The position numbers and the translations under genes are program-made. The notes under the pieces were generated by a model that saw only the letters and a list, made by a program, of their open reading frames with translations, made no database searches and was not told where the DNA came from. Shown here piece by piece: positions 41,753 to 51,293 of a DNA stretch of 64,000 nucleotides. The DNA comes from Marine Group I thaumarchaeote SCGC AAA799-O18 (lineage in GTDB: Archaea; Thermoproteota; Nitrososphaeria; Nitrososphaerales; Nitrosopumilaceae), in assembly GCA_000746705.1 (NCBI GenBank), contig JOTC01000001.1, positions 12,242 to 76,241 on the forward strand. Direction: 5' to 3'. How positions within the stretch are numbered: the stretch's first letter is position 1; each line of letters starts with the position of its first letter.

Positions 41753-42187
41753 TTAATCGCGTTTTTTTTGTATGCCATTTTTTATCATCTCTAGAGCCTG
41801 GAATGCTTTCTCTGGTTTAGGTAACTGAACCATGAAAATTTTGTCCTGGTTGACTTCGGAATACTGCGGTGGAGATAAGGCAAACATTGTGGTATTTGCT
41901 AATGACTCGAAAAATTCAACTGAATCATTTGCATAAATTAAGAATTCTTCATGTATGTCTCCAGAGGAAAAATTCAATATAATTTCGACAAAAACATGGC
42001 CCAGACCATCTTGTAATATGTTAAGATCAGTATTAACAGAAACTGGTTTTCCACTAATTTTTGACATGATTTCATCAAACCGTCTATCGGTTAGTATGAT
42101 TCTAGGCACATTTTTTCCATTAAAATCAATAACACCAATATCCTTATGAACGCGTTCAAGCAGCTGTTTGATTTCCTTATTAGCCAT
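41753..42187 (-). CDS. Hypothetical protein coupled to the antiporter gene
   Basis: 144 residues, soluble, mixed alpha/beta, acidic. No motif. It starts three bases after the antiporter stop, so it is probably co-transcribed; a regulatory role for the antiporter is only a possibility from context. Confidence 0.6.
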   Translation of the reverse strand: MANKEIKQLLERVHKDIGVIDFNGKNVPRIILTDRRFDEIMSKISGKPVSVNTDLNILQDGLGHVFVEIILNFSSGDIHEEFLIYANDSVEFFESLANTTMFALSPPQYSEVNQDKIFMVQLPKPEKAFQALEMIKNGIQKKRD

Positions 42188-42190
42188 CTT

Positions 42191-43513
42191 CTAAGATTTT
42201 GAAAGTTTTGGGATTATTTTATCGCCTATCTTAACAAGGAAAGGTGACATAAATGCAGTAATTATGGATATCAACCCTATTAATGGGAAAAGGAATGCAC
42301 TGACTACGCCAACATCTACTCCAACTTTCACAATAACAATTGAGAACTCTCCACGTGGCGCAGATAGAGCGAATGCAACACGCAGTGATTTTTCTTTGGA
42401 TTGTCTGAATATGACATTCCCAAGAAGATTTCCTCCTAACTTCATCGCAGTAGTTACTGCAATCAATACAATTGCAATGAAAATGTAACTTTCTAATTGT
42501 GTGATATCCATCAAGGCACCAACTGAAACAAAGAAAATCGCAACAAACATGTCCTTGATGGGACTAGATAAAATTTTTGAAACCTCAGAAGATTTGGATT
42601 CCGCAACTAAAACACCTGCCAAAAATGCGCCTATAGCTACAGAAAGTCCCACCACATTTGCCAAAAGCGCGTAACCAAAACAAACACCAAGAACACTAAG
42701 TAGTAAAATTTCCCTATTTTCAGCACTAGCAACCCTATCAATTAATGGGGGAATTACTTTTCTTCCAATTGTAAATGTTCCAACAATGAGACCAGTTGCT
42801 ACAAGTGCAACTAAAACTACAGCTTCAATCGAAACAGTTCCAACTAAGGCAATTGATTCAAGAGATGCAATTAGTATAACTGCAATAACGTCTTCAACTA
42901 TTAAAACGCCCAAAACAAGTATGGATGATTCCTTTTTAATTTTCCCAGCATCTTCAAGGATTTTGATAATTATTGCTGTACTACTGATTGAAAGTGCAGC
43001 TGCAATGAATAATGAATCCATAAAGTTCAGGCCCAATGCGCTTGCTACCAGAAAAACCACACCCAACGTAGCAAAGAGCCCCAATGTACCAGCACCCACT
43101 GCTACTTTTCCAATTGAACGAATTTTTGCAAATGGAAACTCAATCCCAATAACAAAAAGTAGTAGAATTACACCGATATCAGCAAAAAGGTTTAATGCTG
43201 AAATATCAGACAAAATTCCAATCCCAGTAACTGCACTTGTGCCCCCATTTTCACCCAAAAATGATGTCCATAAAGGAGAAAGAGGACCTATTAACATTCC
43301 AGCAAACAAATATCCTATAATCAATGGTTGACGAATTTTAAAAAATGCAAGTGTTACTATTGCTGCTAAGATCATTATAATCGCTAGATCAGTTACAAAA
43401 GATTCATGGGGTAGCTGTAAAGGATTAATTCTATCAACAAAATTAGATATATTTTCACTCATAGTAGACTGAACTGTATCTTGAGATTGAATTTGTAAAA
43501 AAAAATCTTTCAC
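42191..43513 (-). CDS. Cation:proton antiporter (CPA2/KefB-like)
   Basis: 440 residues, with an alternative ATG at 43462 giving a shorter N-terminus. About 12 hydrophobic segments; signatures of the Na+/H+ exchanger family include QPLIIGYLFAGMLIGP, LFVIGIEFPFAKI, AALSISSTAIIIKILED and SVAIGAFLAGVLVAES with APRGEFSIVIVK. No C-terminal RCK/TrkA domain is attached. Exchanges monovalent cations for protons across the membrane, for pH or salt control. Confidence 0.9.
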   Translation of the reverse strand: MKDFFLQIQSQDTVQSTMSENISNFVDRINPLQLPHESFVTDLAIIMILAAIVTLAFFKIRQPLIIGYLFAGMLIGPLSPLWTSFLGENGGTSAVTGIGILSDISALNLFADIGVILLLFVIGIEFPFAKIRSIGKVAVGAGTLGLFATLGVVFLVASALGLNFMDSLFIAAALSISSTAIIIKILEDAGKIKKESSILVLGVLIVEDVIAVILIASLESIALVGTVSIEAVVLVALVATGLIVGTFTIGRKVIPPLIDRVASAENREILLLSVLGVCFGYALLANVVGLSVAIGAFLAGVLVAESKSSEVSKILSSPIKDMFVAIFFVSVGALMDITQLESYIFIAIVLIAVTTAMKLGGNLLGNVIFRQSKEKSLRVAFALSAPRGEFSIVIVKVGVDVGVVSAFLFPLIGLISIITAFMSPFLVKIGDKIIPKLSKS

Positions 43514-43622
43514 CTATTAATTTAATATTTGGTTCTTAAAAGTGATCTATGCTCTATTGCCTAAATAATTTGATTTTTTACACATCTATATGGTAATCTT
43601 ATAATGACCATATTATTAATAG

Positions 43623-43639
43623 TACGGTACCATACCGTA
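43623..43639. promoter_or_regulatory. Perfect 7+3+7 inverted repeat upstream of a small zinc-site ORF
   Basis: TACGGTA-CCA-TACCGTA is a perfect interrupted palindrome ending four bases before the ATG at 43644, in the 130-bp gap downstream of the divergent antiporter. Position over the start region of a short mRNA suggests a dimeric repressor site. Confidence 0.5.
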
Positions 43640-43643
43640 ATAT

Positions 43644-43751
43644 ATGATTCAATGTGAATACTGTTCGAGAAATTTTGTAGAAAGCATGAACGGTCTAGCT
43701 GAAAAAACATTTCATGAGTTACTACATGCACCAAAAATTGTCAATCAGTAA
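43644..43751 (+). CDS. Possible 35-residue Cys/His peptide
   Basis: MIQCEYCSRNFVESMNGLAE followed by KTFHELLHAPKIVNQ. CEYC-x12-HELLH gives a C2H2-like arrangement (CxxC...HxxxH), the pattern of a single zinc finger. Starts four bases after the palindrome at 43623. Too short for certainty, but the metal-ligand pattern is coherent. Confidence 0.5.
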   Translation: MIQCEYCSRNFVESMNGLAEKTFHELLHAPKIVNQ

Positions 43752-43814
43752 AGCCTAACTCTTTTATTTTATTTTATCGAGCTTTTTAACAATATCAAAT
43801 CACATTTAGATATA

Positions 43815-44453
43815 ATGTGTGATAAAACAGATAGTAAAAAAATTCCAGATATTTCCCCACTTTTAAAGAATCTTGATAATATAAAATCTGAATTTGTAAC
43901 CCTCAGGGAATATGTAGGTAGTAGTGCTGATGAATTAGAAGAAAAAATTTCTGGCGTGATAGAGATGTTAGACAGATCTAATGCATCTTCTGCCGAGTTT
44001 CATAAGAAAGCAGACTCGATTATCCAAGAATTACAAAAAATAAGAAATGCTGCGAATAAGGCATCAAGTACTACCTCAAAAGAAGTTATTGGTTTATTGA
44101 AATTATCAGAATACCAATCAAACATACGTATGCAGGCTGAATCAAAATATGGTTCACTGCAAGATATAGAAAAAATGGCGGAACAAACGGCGGAAATTGT
44201 TAATGTTTTTGACAAATTATCTATTGAATCAGAAAATAAAATTCCGCTACCACATGAGGTTAGACAGTGGGCTATAAACACTATTATTGATTGCGCTGAT
44301 AGGTGGGAAATCAGATTTGCTGATGTATTTAATAGGTTGCTAGAATCATTGGGTAAAAATTTACTAAAGGAATCTATAAGGATACAACAAGTTAGAGATA
44401 TTTTTGGTACTAGGGCAGTTGATCAAATTAAAAATGAATTAGATCTATCTTAG
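43815..44453 (+). CDS. Hypothetical coiled-coil protein
   Basis: 212 residues, almost entirely helical; residues 15-125 have heptad-like spacing (LKNLDNIKSEFVTLREYVG and KKADSIIQELQKIRNAANK). No membrane segment or enzyme motif. Four-base overlap with the convergent glycosyltransferase gene. Function unknown. Confidence 0.6.
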   Translation: MCDKTDSKKIPDISPLLKNLDNIKSEFVTLREYVGSSADELEEKISGVIEMLDRSNASSAEFHKKADSIIQELQKIRNAANKASSTTSKEVIGLLKLSEYQSNIRMQAESKYGSLQDIEKMAEQTAEIVNVFDKLSIESENKIPLPHEVRQWAINTIIDCADRWEIRFADVFNRLLESLGKNLLKESIRIQQVRDIFGTRAVDQIKNELDLS

Positions 44454-46480
44454 ACGCCTTGTGACTTGTCAAAGGACTCCAAACGTTGTTTTTTCCTTTT
44501 AAGAATGGCAAATATTCCAATTATTGCAGCAATCCAGAGACATGCAAAAAGGATATTCGAAACACTTGCATACATGTATGGGATTATGTCCATCATATTT
44601 TCCTGCATTATCTCTGCCCGGAGGCTAATATCCATCATTCCTGTATGAAACGCTGAGCTATCCCTAGGAACAGCTGAAATTTTTTCAGCGCTCACAGCCA
44701 TAACATCCAAGTCAGCCTGAATTCTTGCAAAGTTAGTAGTCTCAGTTGGGAATATCCATACAGCATTTCCCTCAGTAGGAATAAAACCCTTGATTACGTT
44801 AATGTCTGCTATGATGGTTTTTGGTTCAGAACTTGCCATAATCCTATCGAACAGTCCTATTGATTGATCCATAGGATAAACATCATTTTGATAACCAGCG
44901 TATGATGTATACGCACCAAAACAAATTATTGCTACTATTCCAGCCATTGCAAGTTTATGTACGATATCAACCATCTTTTCCTCTTTTGTTTTAGTATAAG
45001 CAATTTTTGAATCACCTCTTTTAAATCTTGTATGCGATAAACTCAAACAAGCAATATACAAGAATCCTACTGTCTGCAAAGCAATTATTGGAACCCATAT
45101 AGGATTTCCTGAGTAAATTGCAATGAAAATCCCTAGAATACCATAAACGCCAAAGAAAAGCTCTAGCAACGTAGTTTGAGAGAATGGTAGACTGTAAGCT
45201 TTGGCTCTCCAATCATCCGTGTTTTTAACAATACCATATTTTGGAGTGCGTAGAAATTCATTCTTCTTTCCTAATACCGCATCTAACACAGCCACAGTAT
45301 TGTTAACCGACATTCCTATAGAATAAACTATCAGATATGGCATGGTCTTTGCCTTTTCTTTCCAATTCTTGTCATACATGTTATGAATTATGTACAAGTA
45401 TGCTCCTGGTCCCATAGCAAAATACGTTGCAAGTGTAACCACCGGTAGAAAGCTAACAACATATAGATTCACTTGAGACGCTAAAAGAATTGGAAGTGTA
45501 AGAAACTGGATCAGCATTAATGGGAATACAATGTGACGAGTAAGCTGCACGAAAGCCTGGAGTTTTGCATCAAATGCAATTTTTCGCTTAGCTAGAATCC
45601 CACCGAGAAGTTTCAGAGCACATTGAATAGAGCCCTTTGCCCATCGGAATTGTTGTCTTTTCGCACCATTCATCTGCACTGGAAGTTCTGCATTAACAAC
45701 TATGTCTGGCACGAAAAGACATTTCCAGCCCTTCATCTGCGCTCTATAACTCAAATCCAAGTCTTCAACAAGGGTTGCAGTATGCCACCCTCCAGAATCC
45801 TCTATGCATTTTTTTCTCCAAATCCCAGCAGTTCCGTTAAAATTCATGAATAGGTGAGAATTACTTTTTGCTCTTTGTTCAACTAAGAAATGAAAGTCTA
45901 AACTTAATGCTTGGGCCTGTGTTAAGGCTGAATAATTTTCGTTCACATGTCCCCATCTACACTGAACAAGTCCTATGTTTGGCTTCGTAAAATAAGGAAT
46001 TGTTTTTTTCAAATACCATTTTGGTGGAATAAAGTCAGCGTCAAAAATAGCAACAAATTCACTCTTTGTATATTTCATAGCATATTTTAGCGCTCCAGCT
46101 TTGTATCCAGCCCTAGTACCGCGTCTAATATGAGAAATGTCAAAGCCTCTACTCTTGTAATTGTGTACAATAGACGCTACTTGTTCTGTAGTATCGTCAT
46201 CAGAATCATCTAGGACCATAATACGCATTTTTTCTTTTGGATAATCAAGCTCACAAACAGAATTTATCAGACGCTTGGTTACATATTTTTCATTATAAAT
46301 CGGAAGGTGAATTGTAACAGTTGGTTCGCCCATTATCGAAATATCTAGGTTTTCCTTTCTACGTCCAGAAAGGAATGCTAAATAATAAAAATTACACGTA
46401 TATGCAATTATGATGATCGCACAAGCTATGAAAATATCAAAAATAAACCCAGTAAAAGGATTAGGTGTTAATGGTTCCAT
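44450..46480 (-). CDS. Membrane glycosyltransferase family 2 (cellulose synthase-like)
   Basis: 676 residues. N-terminal membrane helix, then the GT2 catalytic domain: LDDSDDDTTEQV, IFDADFIPPKW (DxD), ATLVEDLDLSYRAQ (ED, catalytic base) and QQFRWAKGSIQ (QxxRW). Six or more membrane helices follow, with a large C-terminal loop and a last helix before the basic end. Processive synthases of this layout make and export beta-linked polysaccharides. Product unknown; the phosphohexomutase and UppS in the window supply related precursors. Confidence 0.9.
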   Translation of the reverse strand: MEPLTPNPFTGFIFDIFIACAIIIIAYTCNFYYLAFLSGRRKENLDISIMGEPTVTIHLPIYNEKYVTKRLINSVCELDYPKEKMRIMVLDDSDDDTTEQVASIVHNYKSRGFDISHIRRGTRAGYKAGALKYAMKYTKSEFVAIFDADFIPPKWYLKKTIPYFTKPNIGLVQCRWGHVNENYSALTQAQALSLDFHFLVEQRAKSNSHLFMNFNGTAGIWRKKCIEDSGGWHTATLVEDLDLSYRAQMKGWKCLFVPDIVVNAELPVQMNGAKRQQFRWAKGSIQCALKLLGGILAKRKIAFDAKLQAFVQLTRHIVFPLMLIQFLTLPILLASQVNLYVVSFLPVVTLATYFAMGPGAYLYIIHNMYDKNWKEKAKTMPYLIVYSIGMSVNNTVAVLDAVLGKKNEFLRTPKYGIVKNTDDWRAKAYSLPFSQTTLLELFFGVYGILGIFIAIYSGNPIWVPIIALQTVGFLYIACLSLSHTRFKRGDSKIAYTKTKEEKMVDIVHKLAMAGIVAIICFGAYTSYAGYQNDVYPMDQSIGLFDRIMASSEPKTIIADINVIKGFIPTEGNAVWIFPTETTNFARIQADLDVMAVSAEKISAVPRDSSAFHTGMMDISLRAEIMQENMMDIIPYMYASVSNILFACLWIAAIIGIFAILKRKKQRLESFDKSQGV

Positions 46481-46545
46481 CTTACAATATTGTCAAAATA
46501 ATATACAATATTAACAGTTACGGAATTTTCTACTAAAATTAGAGT

Positions 46546-47502
46546 TTAATCCATTGGATAAATCTTGATTGCCTGCGGTGGGCAAACACCCTCACATGCA
46601 AGGCAGAATATGCAATCCGGCTCGTTAATTTGGAGTGGTTTTTTTGTAGATGCCACATTCCCAGGAAAGTCAAAGAATTCATAAACAGCCACAGGGCATG
46701 CGTCAATGCAGGCTCCATCTCCTATACAAATGTCGAAGTCTACAGAACAAAACTCACCCCAAACACCCATGACCTTATTATCAGTACCATCACGTCCCCA
46801 AGTTTGAATCATATTACCTGTTTTGGTTTTGAATGGTGCAGAAGAATTCATTTTATCTTTATATTCAATATCAATTGGTCCTGGAACTGCCTCCTCTCCG
46901 TCTCTCACTATTACCTGTTTTTTGCCTTCAACTGCTGGCTTAGGTTTCTCCACCTTAGCTATTGGTTTTGCATCCGGTACAATCTGTGCCAAAGGTGTTA
47001 ATTCTTCTAACCTTACCAATGATCTGTCTTCAGATATTTTTTCAATTTTCATAAGAGACTCAATCATCTTATCAGAAAGTATAGTGTTTCGTAGAAGTGT
47101 GTCAATAATCATTTTTGCAAAATGATCAGCTTTTTTCCTATAATCTTGTACCCATTGAGGCGCACCAAATTTTTCAACTGGATAAATTTGATAAATAACA
47201 TCAATCACTTCTCCTGTTACAATTTCAACAGTAACGCTAAGTTCTACCTGTTCGTATCCATCAGCGTCTGGATCAGGTATATTTTCTTCTGTCCATCTAT
47301 AAGTTACATAGATCCTGTCAGCATACGAATCCATCTCAAATGTCTTTTTCATTCCTTCAAGAATGGATTTTATTTCAGCTGGATCTTCAAGTTTTATTGG
47401 TATTCTATACAAGCCAAGTTTGTATCCATGCATCGGATAAACTCCCCGTTTAGCGGTAGGAGACTCCATTGTGTAAACTCTGTCCTTAAGAAGCAGTGAC
47501 AT
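46546..47502 (-). CDS. Zinc-ferredoxin-like dicluster protein with N-terminal domain
   Basis: 318 residues. The C-terminal 75 residues carry two [4Fe-4S] sites: DICIGDGACIDACPVAVYEF and EPDCIFCLACEGVCPPQAIK. DFPGNVASTKKPLQINEPDC is the spacer seen in Sulfolobus-type zinc ferredoxin. The N-terminal 200 residues are a soluble domain not seen in the classic protein, with EVSVTVEIVTGEVIDVIYQI-type strands. Probably an electron carrier for 2-oxoacid oxidoreductases such as the one at 60.5-63.4 kb. Confidence 0.85.
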   Translation of the reverse strand: MSLLLKDRVYTMESPTAKRGVYPMHGYKLGLYRIPIKLEDPAEIKSILEGMKKTFEMDSYADRIYVTYRWTEENIPDPDADGYEQVELSVTVEIVTGEVIDVIYQIYPVEKFGAPQWVQDYRKKADHFAKMIIDTLLRNTILSDKMIESLMKIEKISEDRSLVRLEELTPLAQIVPDAKPIAKVEKPKPAVEGKKQVIVRDGEEAVPGPIDIEYKDKMNSSAPFKTKTGNMIQTWGRDGTDNKVMGVWGEFCSVDFDICIGDGACIDACPVAVYEFFDFPGNVASTKKPLQINEPDCIFCLACEGVCPPQAIKIYPMD

Positions 47503-47605
47503 AGTTTACTTGGGTATGAAATTAGTTAAAAATCTTTGTTCATGAATTCATGAGCCTTTTACTAAAAAATTAAATTTTTAAGAAGCATTTTCAAAAGAGA
47601 TCGGC

Positions 47606-48421
47606 TTGAAAATCAACAAAATTGCCATAGTTAGTAAATTTGGATCAAAAGAATCTGAAAAGGCAGCCGCAAAAATAGCAAAAAAATTACTAAAGTCAAA
47701 ATCTCAAATCTTCACTATTGCACCAGTATCTGTCGAAGGGGCAAAAAAAGTACGTTCCTTAGATGACTTGAAAAGAATAAAACTTGATCTTGCTATAACG
47801 TTAGGCGGTGATGGAACCACTCTACGTACATTCAGAAATCTTGAAAACGAAACTCCTCTTTTAGCAATCAATGTTGGTGGTAACAGAGGAATCTTATCAG
47901 AAATAACTTTAAGTGAAATTGACAAAGCTATCCAACACATAAGGAAAAACGAAATATGGATTGATAAAAGAACAAGAGTAACAGCCTCTTGTAATAATCA
48001 GACATTTCAACCTGCGTTAAATGAAATATATGTTAATAGAAAAAATTTAACAAAAACAGCAGAATTTGAAATAAAATTCCAAAATGATACAGTAAAACAA
48101 AAGATGGATGGCGTTATCATTTCAACACCTAGTGGTTCAACTGGTCACTCTTTATCAATTGGTGGACCTGTGCTTCATGAGAGTTTGGATGTACTGATAA
48201 TCACTCCAGTTGCACCTGTTCATAGATTACCTTCTATAGTTGTTCCCGACGAAAAAATTGAGATAACATGTTCGCATGATTGTAACATAGTAATGGACGC
48301 CCAAGTAATCAAGTCAGCTGGCTTCGGAGAACTTGTAACTATAAAAAAATTCAAAAAGCAAGCAGTTTTTGTTAGGCTGAAAAAGAAAGGTCTGAGACAG
48401 ATGAACAAACTTGGTTTTTAG
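47606..48421 (+). CDS. nadK: NAD kinase
   Basis: 271 residues from TTG. Motifs: ITLGGDGTTLRTFRN (GGDG), LAINVGGNRGILSE, ALNEIYVNRKN (NE), and the ATP loop IISTPSGSTGHSLSIGGP. Makes NADP from NAD. Its last 11 bases overlap the Nob1 gene, a coupling often seen with archaeal housekeeping genes. Confidence 0.93.
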   Translation: MKINKIAIVSKFGSKESEKAAAKIAKKLLKSKSQIFTIAPVSVEGAKKVRSLDDLKRIKLDLAITLGGDGTTLRTFRNLENETPLLAINVGGNRGILSEITLSEIDKAIQHIRKNEIWIDKRTRVTASCNNQTFQPALNEIYVNRKNLTKTAEFEIKFQNDTVKQKMDGVIISTPSGSTGHSLSIGGPVLHESLDVLIITPVAPVHRLPSIVVPDEKIEITCSHDCNIVMDAQVIKSAGFGELVTIKKFKKQAVFVRLKKKGLRQMNKLGF

Positions 48422-48890
48422 AGTCCTTGATTCTAGTGCATTTTATGCGGGAATTCCGTTTAGTTCAAATAAATCTAGTTATATCACGCCACTTGTATAT
48501 GAAGAAATTGAACACATCAAAAAAGATCATGATGCAGTTCAGATTTTAATTGAGACAAAAAGATTAACAGTTTGTGATCCCGAGTCTCTATTTACAATTG
48601 CCGTAAATGATGCTGCAAAAAAATCAGGTGATTTTCCTAATCTTTCACTGGAAGATATATCTACTATCGCATTAAGTCTTCAGTTAAATGCGGAACTTAT
48701 CACTGATGATTTTGCGGTTTCAAATGTAGCAAAAAATCTCAACATAAAAGTTATTCCTGTGATGACAAATGGAATAAAAAATATTGTAACTTGGGTATAT
48801 TATTGTCCGGGGTGTAAAAGAAACTTTTCTAAAACAACGGAATGCCCAAATTGTGGAAATATGTTAAAAAGAAAGCCCCACAGAAATTAA
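48411..48890 (+). CDS. nob1: rRNA maturation endonuclease Nob1
   Basis: 159 residues from TTG. PIN-domain acidic residues: RVLDSSAFYAG (Asp), PLVYEEIEHI (Glu), LSLEDISTIAL (Asp) and LITDDFAVSN (Asp). A zinc ribbon follows: YYCPGCKRNFSKTTECPNCG. Nob1 cuts the 3' end of 16S pre-rRNA, working with Dim2 and Rio1, both encoded at 3.6-5 kb. Confidence 0.92.
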   Translation: MVFRVLDSSAFYAGIPFSSNKSSYITPLVYEEIEHIKKDHDAVQILIETKRLTVCDPESLFTIAVNDAAKKSGDFPNLSLEDISTIALSLQLNAELITDDFAVSNVAKNLNIKVIPVMTNGIKNIVTWVYYCPGCKRNFSKTTECPNCGNMLKRKPHRN

Positions 48891-48891
48891 T

Positions 48892-49578
48892 TTAAGAATC
48901 GTGAAGTGTTTTTTGACTGGTTTTTTTCAGATGTTTGCTTCTTACCTGCAACATTTTTTTTATCTTTTTTGCTCTCGCTTCACCAAGACCGATAATTTTT
49001 GAAAGTTCAATGGTTGAAGCACTAAATACCTTCAGCGGAGTTCCAAATTTTTCTAACATCCGTGTAGCGGTTTTTTCTCCTACTCCGGGTAAGCTACATA
49101 ACACAGATAATTGCTGCTTTTGAAGATCATCAGATTTTCTAATTTTTTTTATGAACGGGCCTTTAGTTACGTCTTTTCTTGAACACATAGAAACCAATAA
49201 TTTAGCTGTATGGGAGGCATTAGGAGTAGAAATTATTGGGATTTTAAAATCAATTGCTACAGATGAAACTGCACCGTAAAACACAAATGGGTTTTCCGTT
49301 AGTTCTTCAATTTCACCCACATTTCCCTCAATTACTATAATTGGAAATTGAAAATGTTCTTTAAGTCTATTACATTGGTCAAATAAACGTCCATCAAAAA
49401 TTGATGAAACTAAATCAGAAATACTTTTTCTTTCAACTATAGTTTCTGGGGCGACAATATAATCACCTACAGGCAGCATTTTTATTTCTAAATTTATACC
49501 AATACCATTTAGAAGATCTGGTATGCCACTTTTTTTCTCTCTTTCATCTACTACTATGCGTAACTTGCTTAGATTCAC
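48892..49578 (-). CDS. XPF/ERCC4-type structure-specific nuclease
   Basis: 228 residues. The ERCC4 nuclease motif is complete: GDYIVAPETIVERKSISDL (GDY-x9-ERK-x3-D). C-terminal double helix-hairpin-helix: LPGVGEKTATRMLEKFG and IIGLGEARAKKIKKML. This is the short crenarchaeal/thaumarchaeal XPF form without a helicase; it acts as a dimer, often with PCNA, on branched DNA. Last gene of the exosome superoperon. Confidence 0.92.
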   Translation of the reverse strand: MNLSKLRIVVDEREKKSGIPDLLNGIGINLEIKMLPVGDYIVAPETIVERKSISDLVSSIFDGRLFDQCNRLKEHFQFPIIVIEGNVGEIEELTENPFVFYGAVSSVAIDFKIPIISTPNASHTAKLLVSMCSRKDVTKGPFIKKIRKSDDLQKQQLSVLCSLPGVGEKTATRMLEKFGTPLKVFSASTIELSKIIGLGEARAKKIKKMLQVRSKHLKKTSQKTLHDS

Positions 49579-49620
49579 AAAATAATACTAGTTTCTTTTG
49601 TTAATATTTTCTTAGGAAGT

Positions 49621-50007
49621 TTACCCACTTGGGGATTGCTGTGTGCCTCCAGCAGACTGTTTTTTTATCATTTCTTGAATTTTTGTCTCTAGTTCTTTCA
49701 GGCTAGTTTTCAATCTTTCCTCTTGTTTCGCTAGAAGGGAAGCTTTTGTTTTTGATAATTCCTTTTTTTCCTCAAGTTCTTCAACAAGATCTTTTTTGTT
49801 TGATTTTATCAGTATGGTTCCAGCATGTTTGAAAACTGCGTCACCATCGTTTGTTTTATTTAGTTCTTCCAATGCCTTTTCTGTTTCCAGTTGTTCTAAT
49901 TCTAATTGCTGTTTTTGTGCAAGAATCATCTGAAGGTTTTGTTGTGTTTGTTGAAGTTTAGCTATCTGCTCTTGAACCACAGGAGGAATTTGTTGATTTT
50001 GTGACAT
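49621..50007 (-). CDS. pfdB: Prefoldin subunit beta
   Basis: 128 residues. Two long coiled-coil helices (IPPVVQEQIAKLQQTQQNLQ and the mirror LLAKQEERLKTSLKELE) flank the beta turn with KHAGTILIKSNKKDLVEELE, typical of beta prefoldin. Chaperone that hands nascent proteins to the thermosome. Part of the conserved Pcc1-prefoldin-exosome neighbourhood. Confidence 0.92.
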   Translation of the reverse strand: MSQNQQIPPVVQEQIAKLQQTQQNLQMILAQKQQLELEQLETEKALEELNKTNDGDAVFKHAGTILIKSNKKDLVEELEEKKELSKTKASLLAKQEERLKTSLKELETKIQEMIKKQSAGGTQQSPSG

Positions 50008-50031
50008 AAAACACTTACAATTCTAGATTAA

Positions 50032-50277
50032 TTATATATTTAGTGATTCTATTGAATCGTAGCTTGCCTGAATAAGGCGAAGACAAGAATTGATGTTAGC
50101 ACGCATATGTGCCAATTGGTTTGATTCAATCAGTATTGTGATTTTTTCATTACAAAACATGTCTGTTTTTGTTGGATTTTCAGGGTAGAATTTATTATCT
50201 ATATTGATCGAGTTAAAAACCGCTTTTGTTTTTTCTTCTGCGTCTATTTCTATTTTAGTATTAAAGATTAACGTCAT
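50032..50277 (-). CDS. pcc1: KEOPS complex subunit Pcc1
   Basis: 81 residues. Small Pcc1 fold: TLIFNTKIEIDAEEKTKAV, then KITILIESNQLAHMRANINS and CLRLIQASYDSIESL, as in archaeal Pcc1 next to rpl37ae. It dimerises and bridges Kae1 for t6A synthesis. It overlaps rpl37ae by 17 bases. Other t6A parts in the window are Sua5 (14170) and the Cgi121 fusion (15276). Confidence 0.85.
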   Translation of the reverse strand: MTLIFNTKIEIDAEEKTKAVFNSINIDNKFYPENPTKTDMFCNEKITILIESNQLAHMRANINSCLRLIQASYDSIESLNI

Positions 50278-50473
50278 AGGCAGAACCCGCTATCTTATAT
50301 CCACATTTCTTACAACCCCATATTCCCACAGCATGTCGGCTAAATTGAAGAGAACCACAATCAGGACACCTTCTGCTTGCTTTCAGAGTTTTGTGAATCT
50401 GGGTAAACTGCTTTCTAGGTTTTATGCCATATCTTGCGCCAAGACCCTTAAGTGATACTTTCTTTTTTGCCAA
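50261..50473 (-). CDS. rpl37ae: 50S ribosomal protein L37Ae
   Basis: 70 residues, complete zinc-ribbon: RRCPDCGSLQFSRHAVGIWG followed by CKKCGYKIAGSAY (C-x2-C...C-x2-C). Start SLKGLGARYGIKPRK matches the family. Between rrp42 and pcc1, two-base gap and 17-base overlap respectively. Confidence 0.94.
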   Translation of the reverse strand: MAKKKVSLKGLGARYGIKPRKQFTQIHKTLKASRRCPDCGSLQFSRHAVGIWGCKKCGYKIAGSAYDVNL

Positions 50474-50474
50474 C

Positions 50475-51293
50475 TTATTGATTAACTTCTGTTGCTTGTT
50501 TTATAATTTCTCTGATTTTTGAACCTGTTGAAATTGATAGTTCTGAGCATTTTACAAGTTGTTCAAAGGTAAATCCAGCACTGCCACCCTTTTGAAGTGC
50601 CACAATATTTCCGTCAGAGTTAGTTGTGATTGTTATTCGTGCATCCATACAACCCCATTCATCAAGATTTGGATCAATCATGATGAATTCACCAATACGA
50701 CCCATGGTAATTGATATTGGAATAGTAGTAATTGGTGCATCTAATGTCTCACCATCAACTATGGCTGGCTTGTCATTTTTCATTTCCCATTTTGGAATCT
50801 TTGACGTCATAACTGCAGCGACAGAAGCATATGAACAAGCATCAAACAAGTTACCATCATGGTCAGTTACTACATTATCAGCGAACAGACCAATGACAAA
50901 CTTGTCTTCTTCTAAAACCATCTGAGATAAATCAATCATACCACTTTCCCGAATTCCTCTATCAACCACCCTTGCAAGCTCTATCACATCAGGAGTAGGT
51001 GGACCTGTTTCTGCACTTGGATGAGCTAGTGGAAGAATTTCTGCTGTACAAATAAAGATTCCCTTATCACCCATATCAGGAAAAGGTTTGTCTGGTTGAA
51101 TTTTGACTCCGCATACAATCTCAGTATCACCCAATCTAGCTCGTGCAGAACCATTAGCATTTGGTACAACGCCAGTATCAATAGATAATGGTCTTACTTC
51201 ATCTAAACCACGACCATCAATTCTCTTGCCTTCTTGGAGTAAATCTAGAATTTTAGATCTTTTTAGTTTGTCTACAATTGATAGTTCTACCAT
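50475..51293 (-). CDS. rrp42: Exosome subunit Rrp42
   Basis: 272 residues of the RNase PH fold: RIDGRGLDEVRPLSIDTGV, SARARLGDTEIVCGVKI and HDGNLFDACSYASVAAV. It forms the hexameric ring with Rrp41 but lacks its own phosphorolytic residues. Shares one base with the rrp41 stop/start junction. Core of the archaeal RNA exosome. Confidence 0.94.
   Translation of the reverse strand: MVELSIVDKLKRSKILDLLQEGKRIDGRGLDEVRPLSIDTGVVPNANGSARARLGDTEIVCGVKIQPDKPFPDMGDKGIFICTAEILPLAHPSAETGPPTPDVIELARVVDRGIRESGMIDLSQMVLEEDKFVIGLFADNVVTDHDGNLFDACSYASVAAVMTSKIPKWEMKNDKPAIVDGETLDAPITTIPISITMGRIGEFIMIDPNLDEWGCMDARITITTNSDGNIVALQKGGSAGFTFEQLVKCSELSISTGSKIREIIKQATEVNQ

Noticed and set aside
42786..43331. 181-codon plus-strand frame
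   Set aside because: Antisense of the antiporter; low-complexity Thr/Ile/Ser composition is typical of such shadows.
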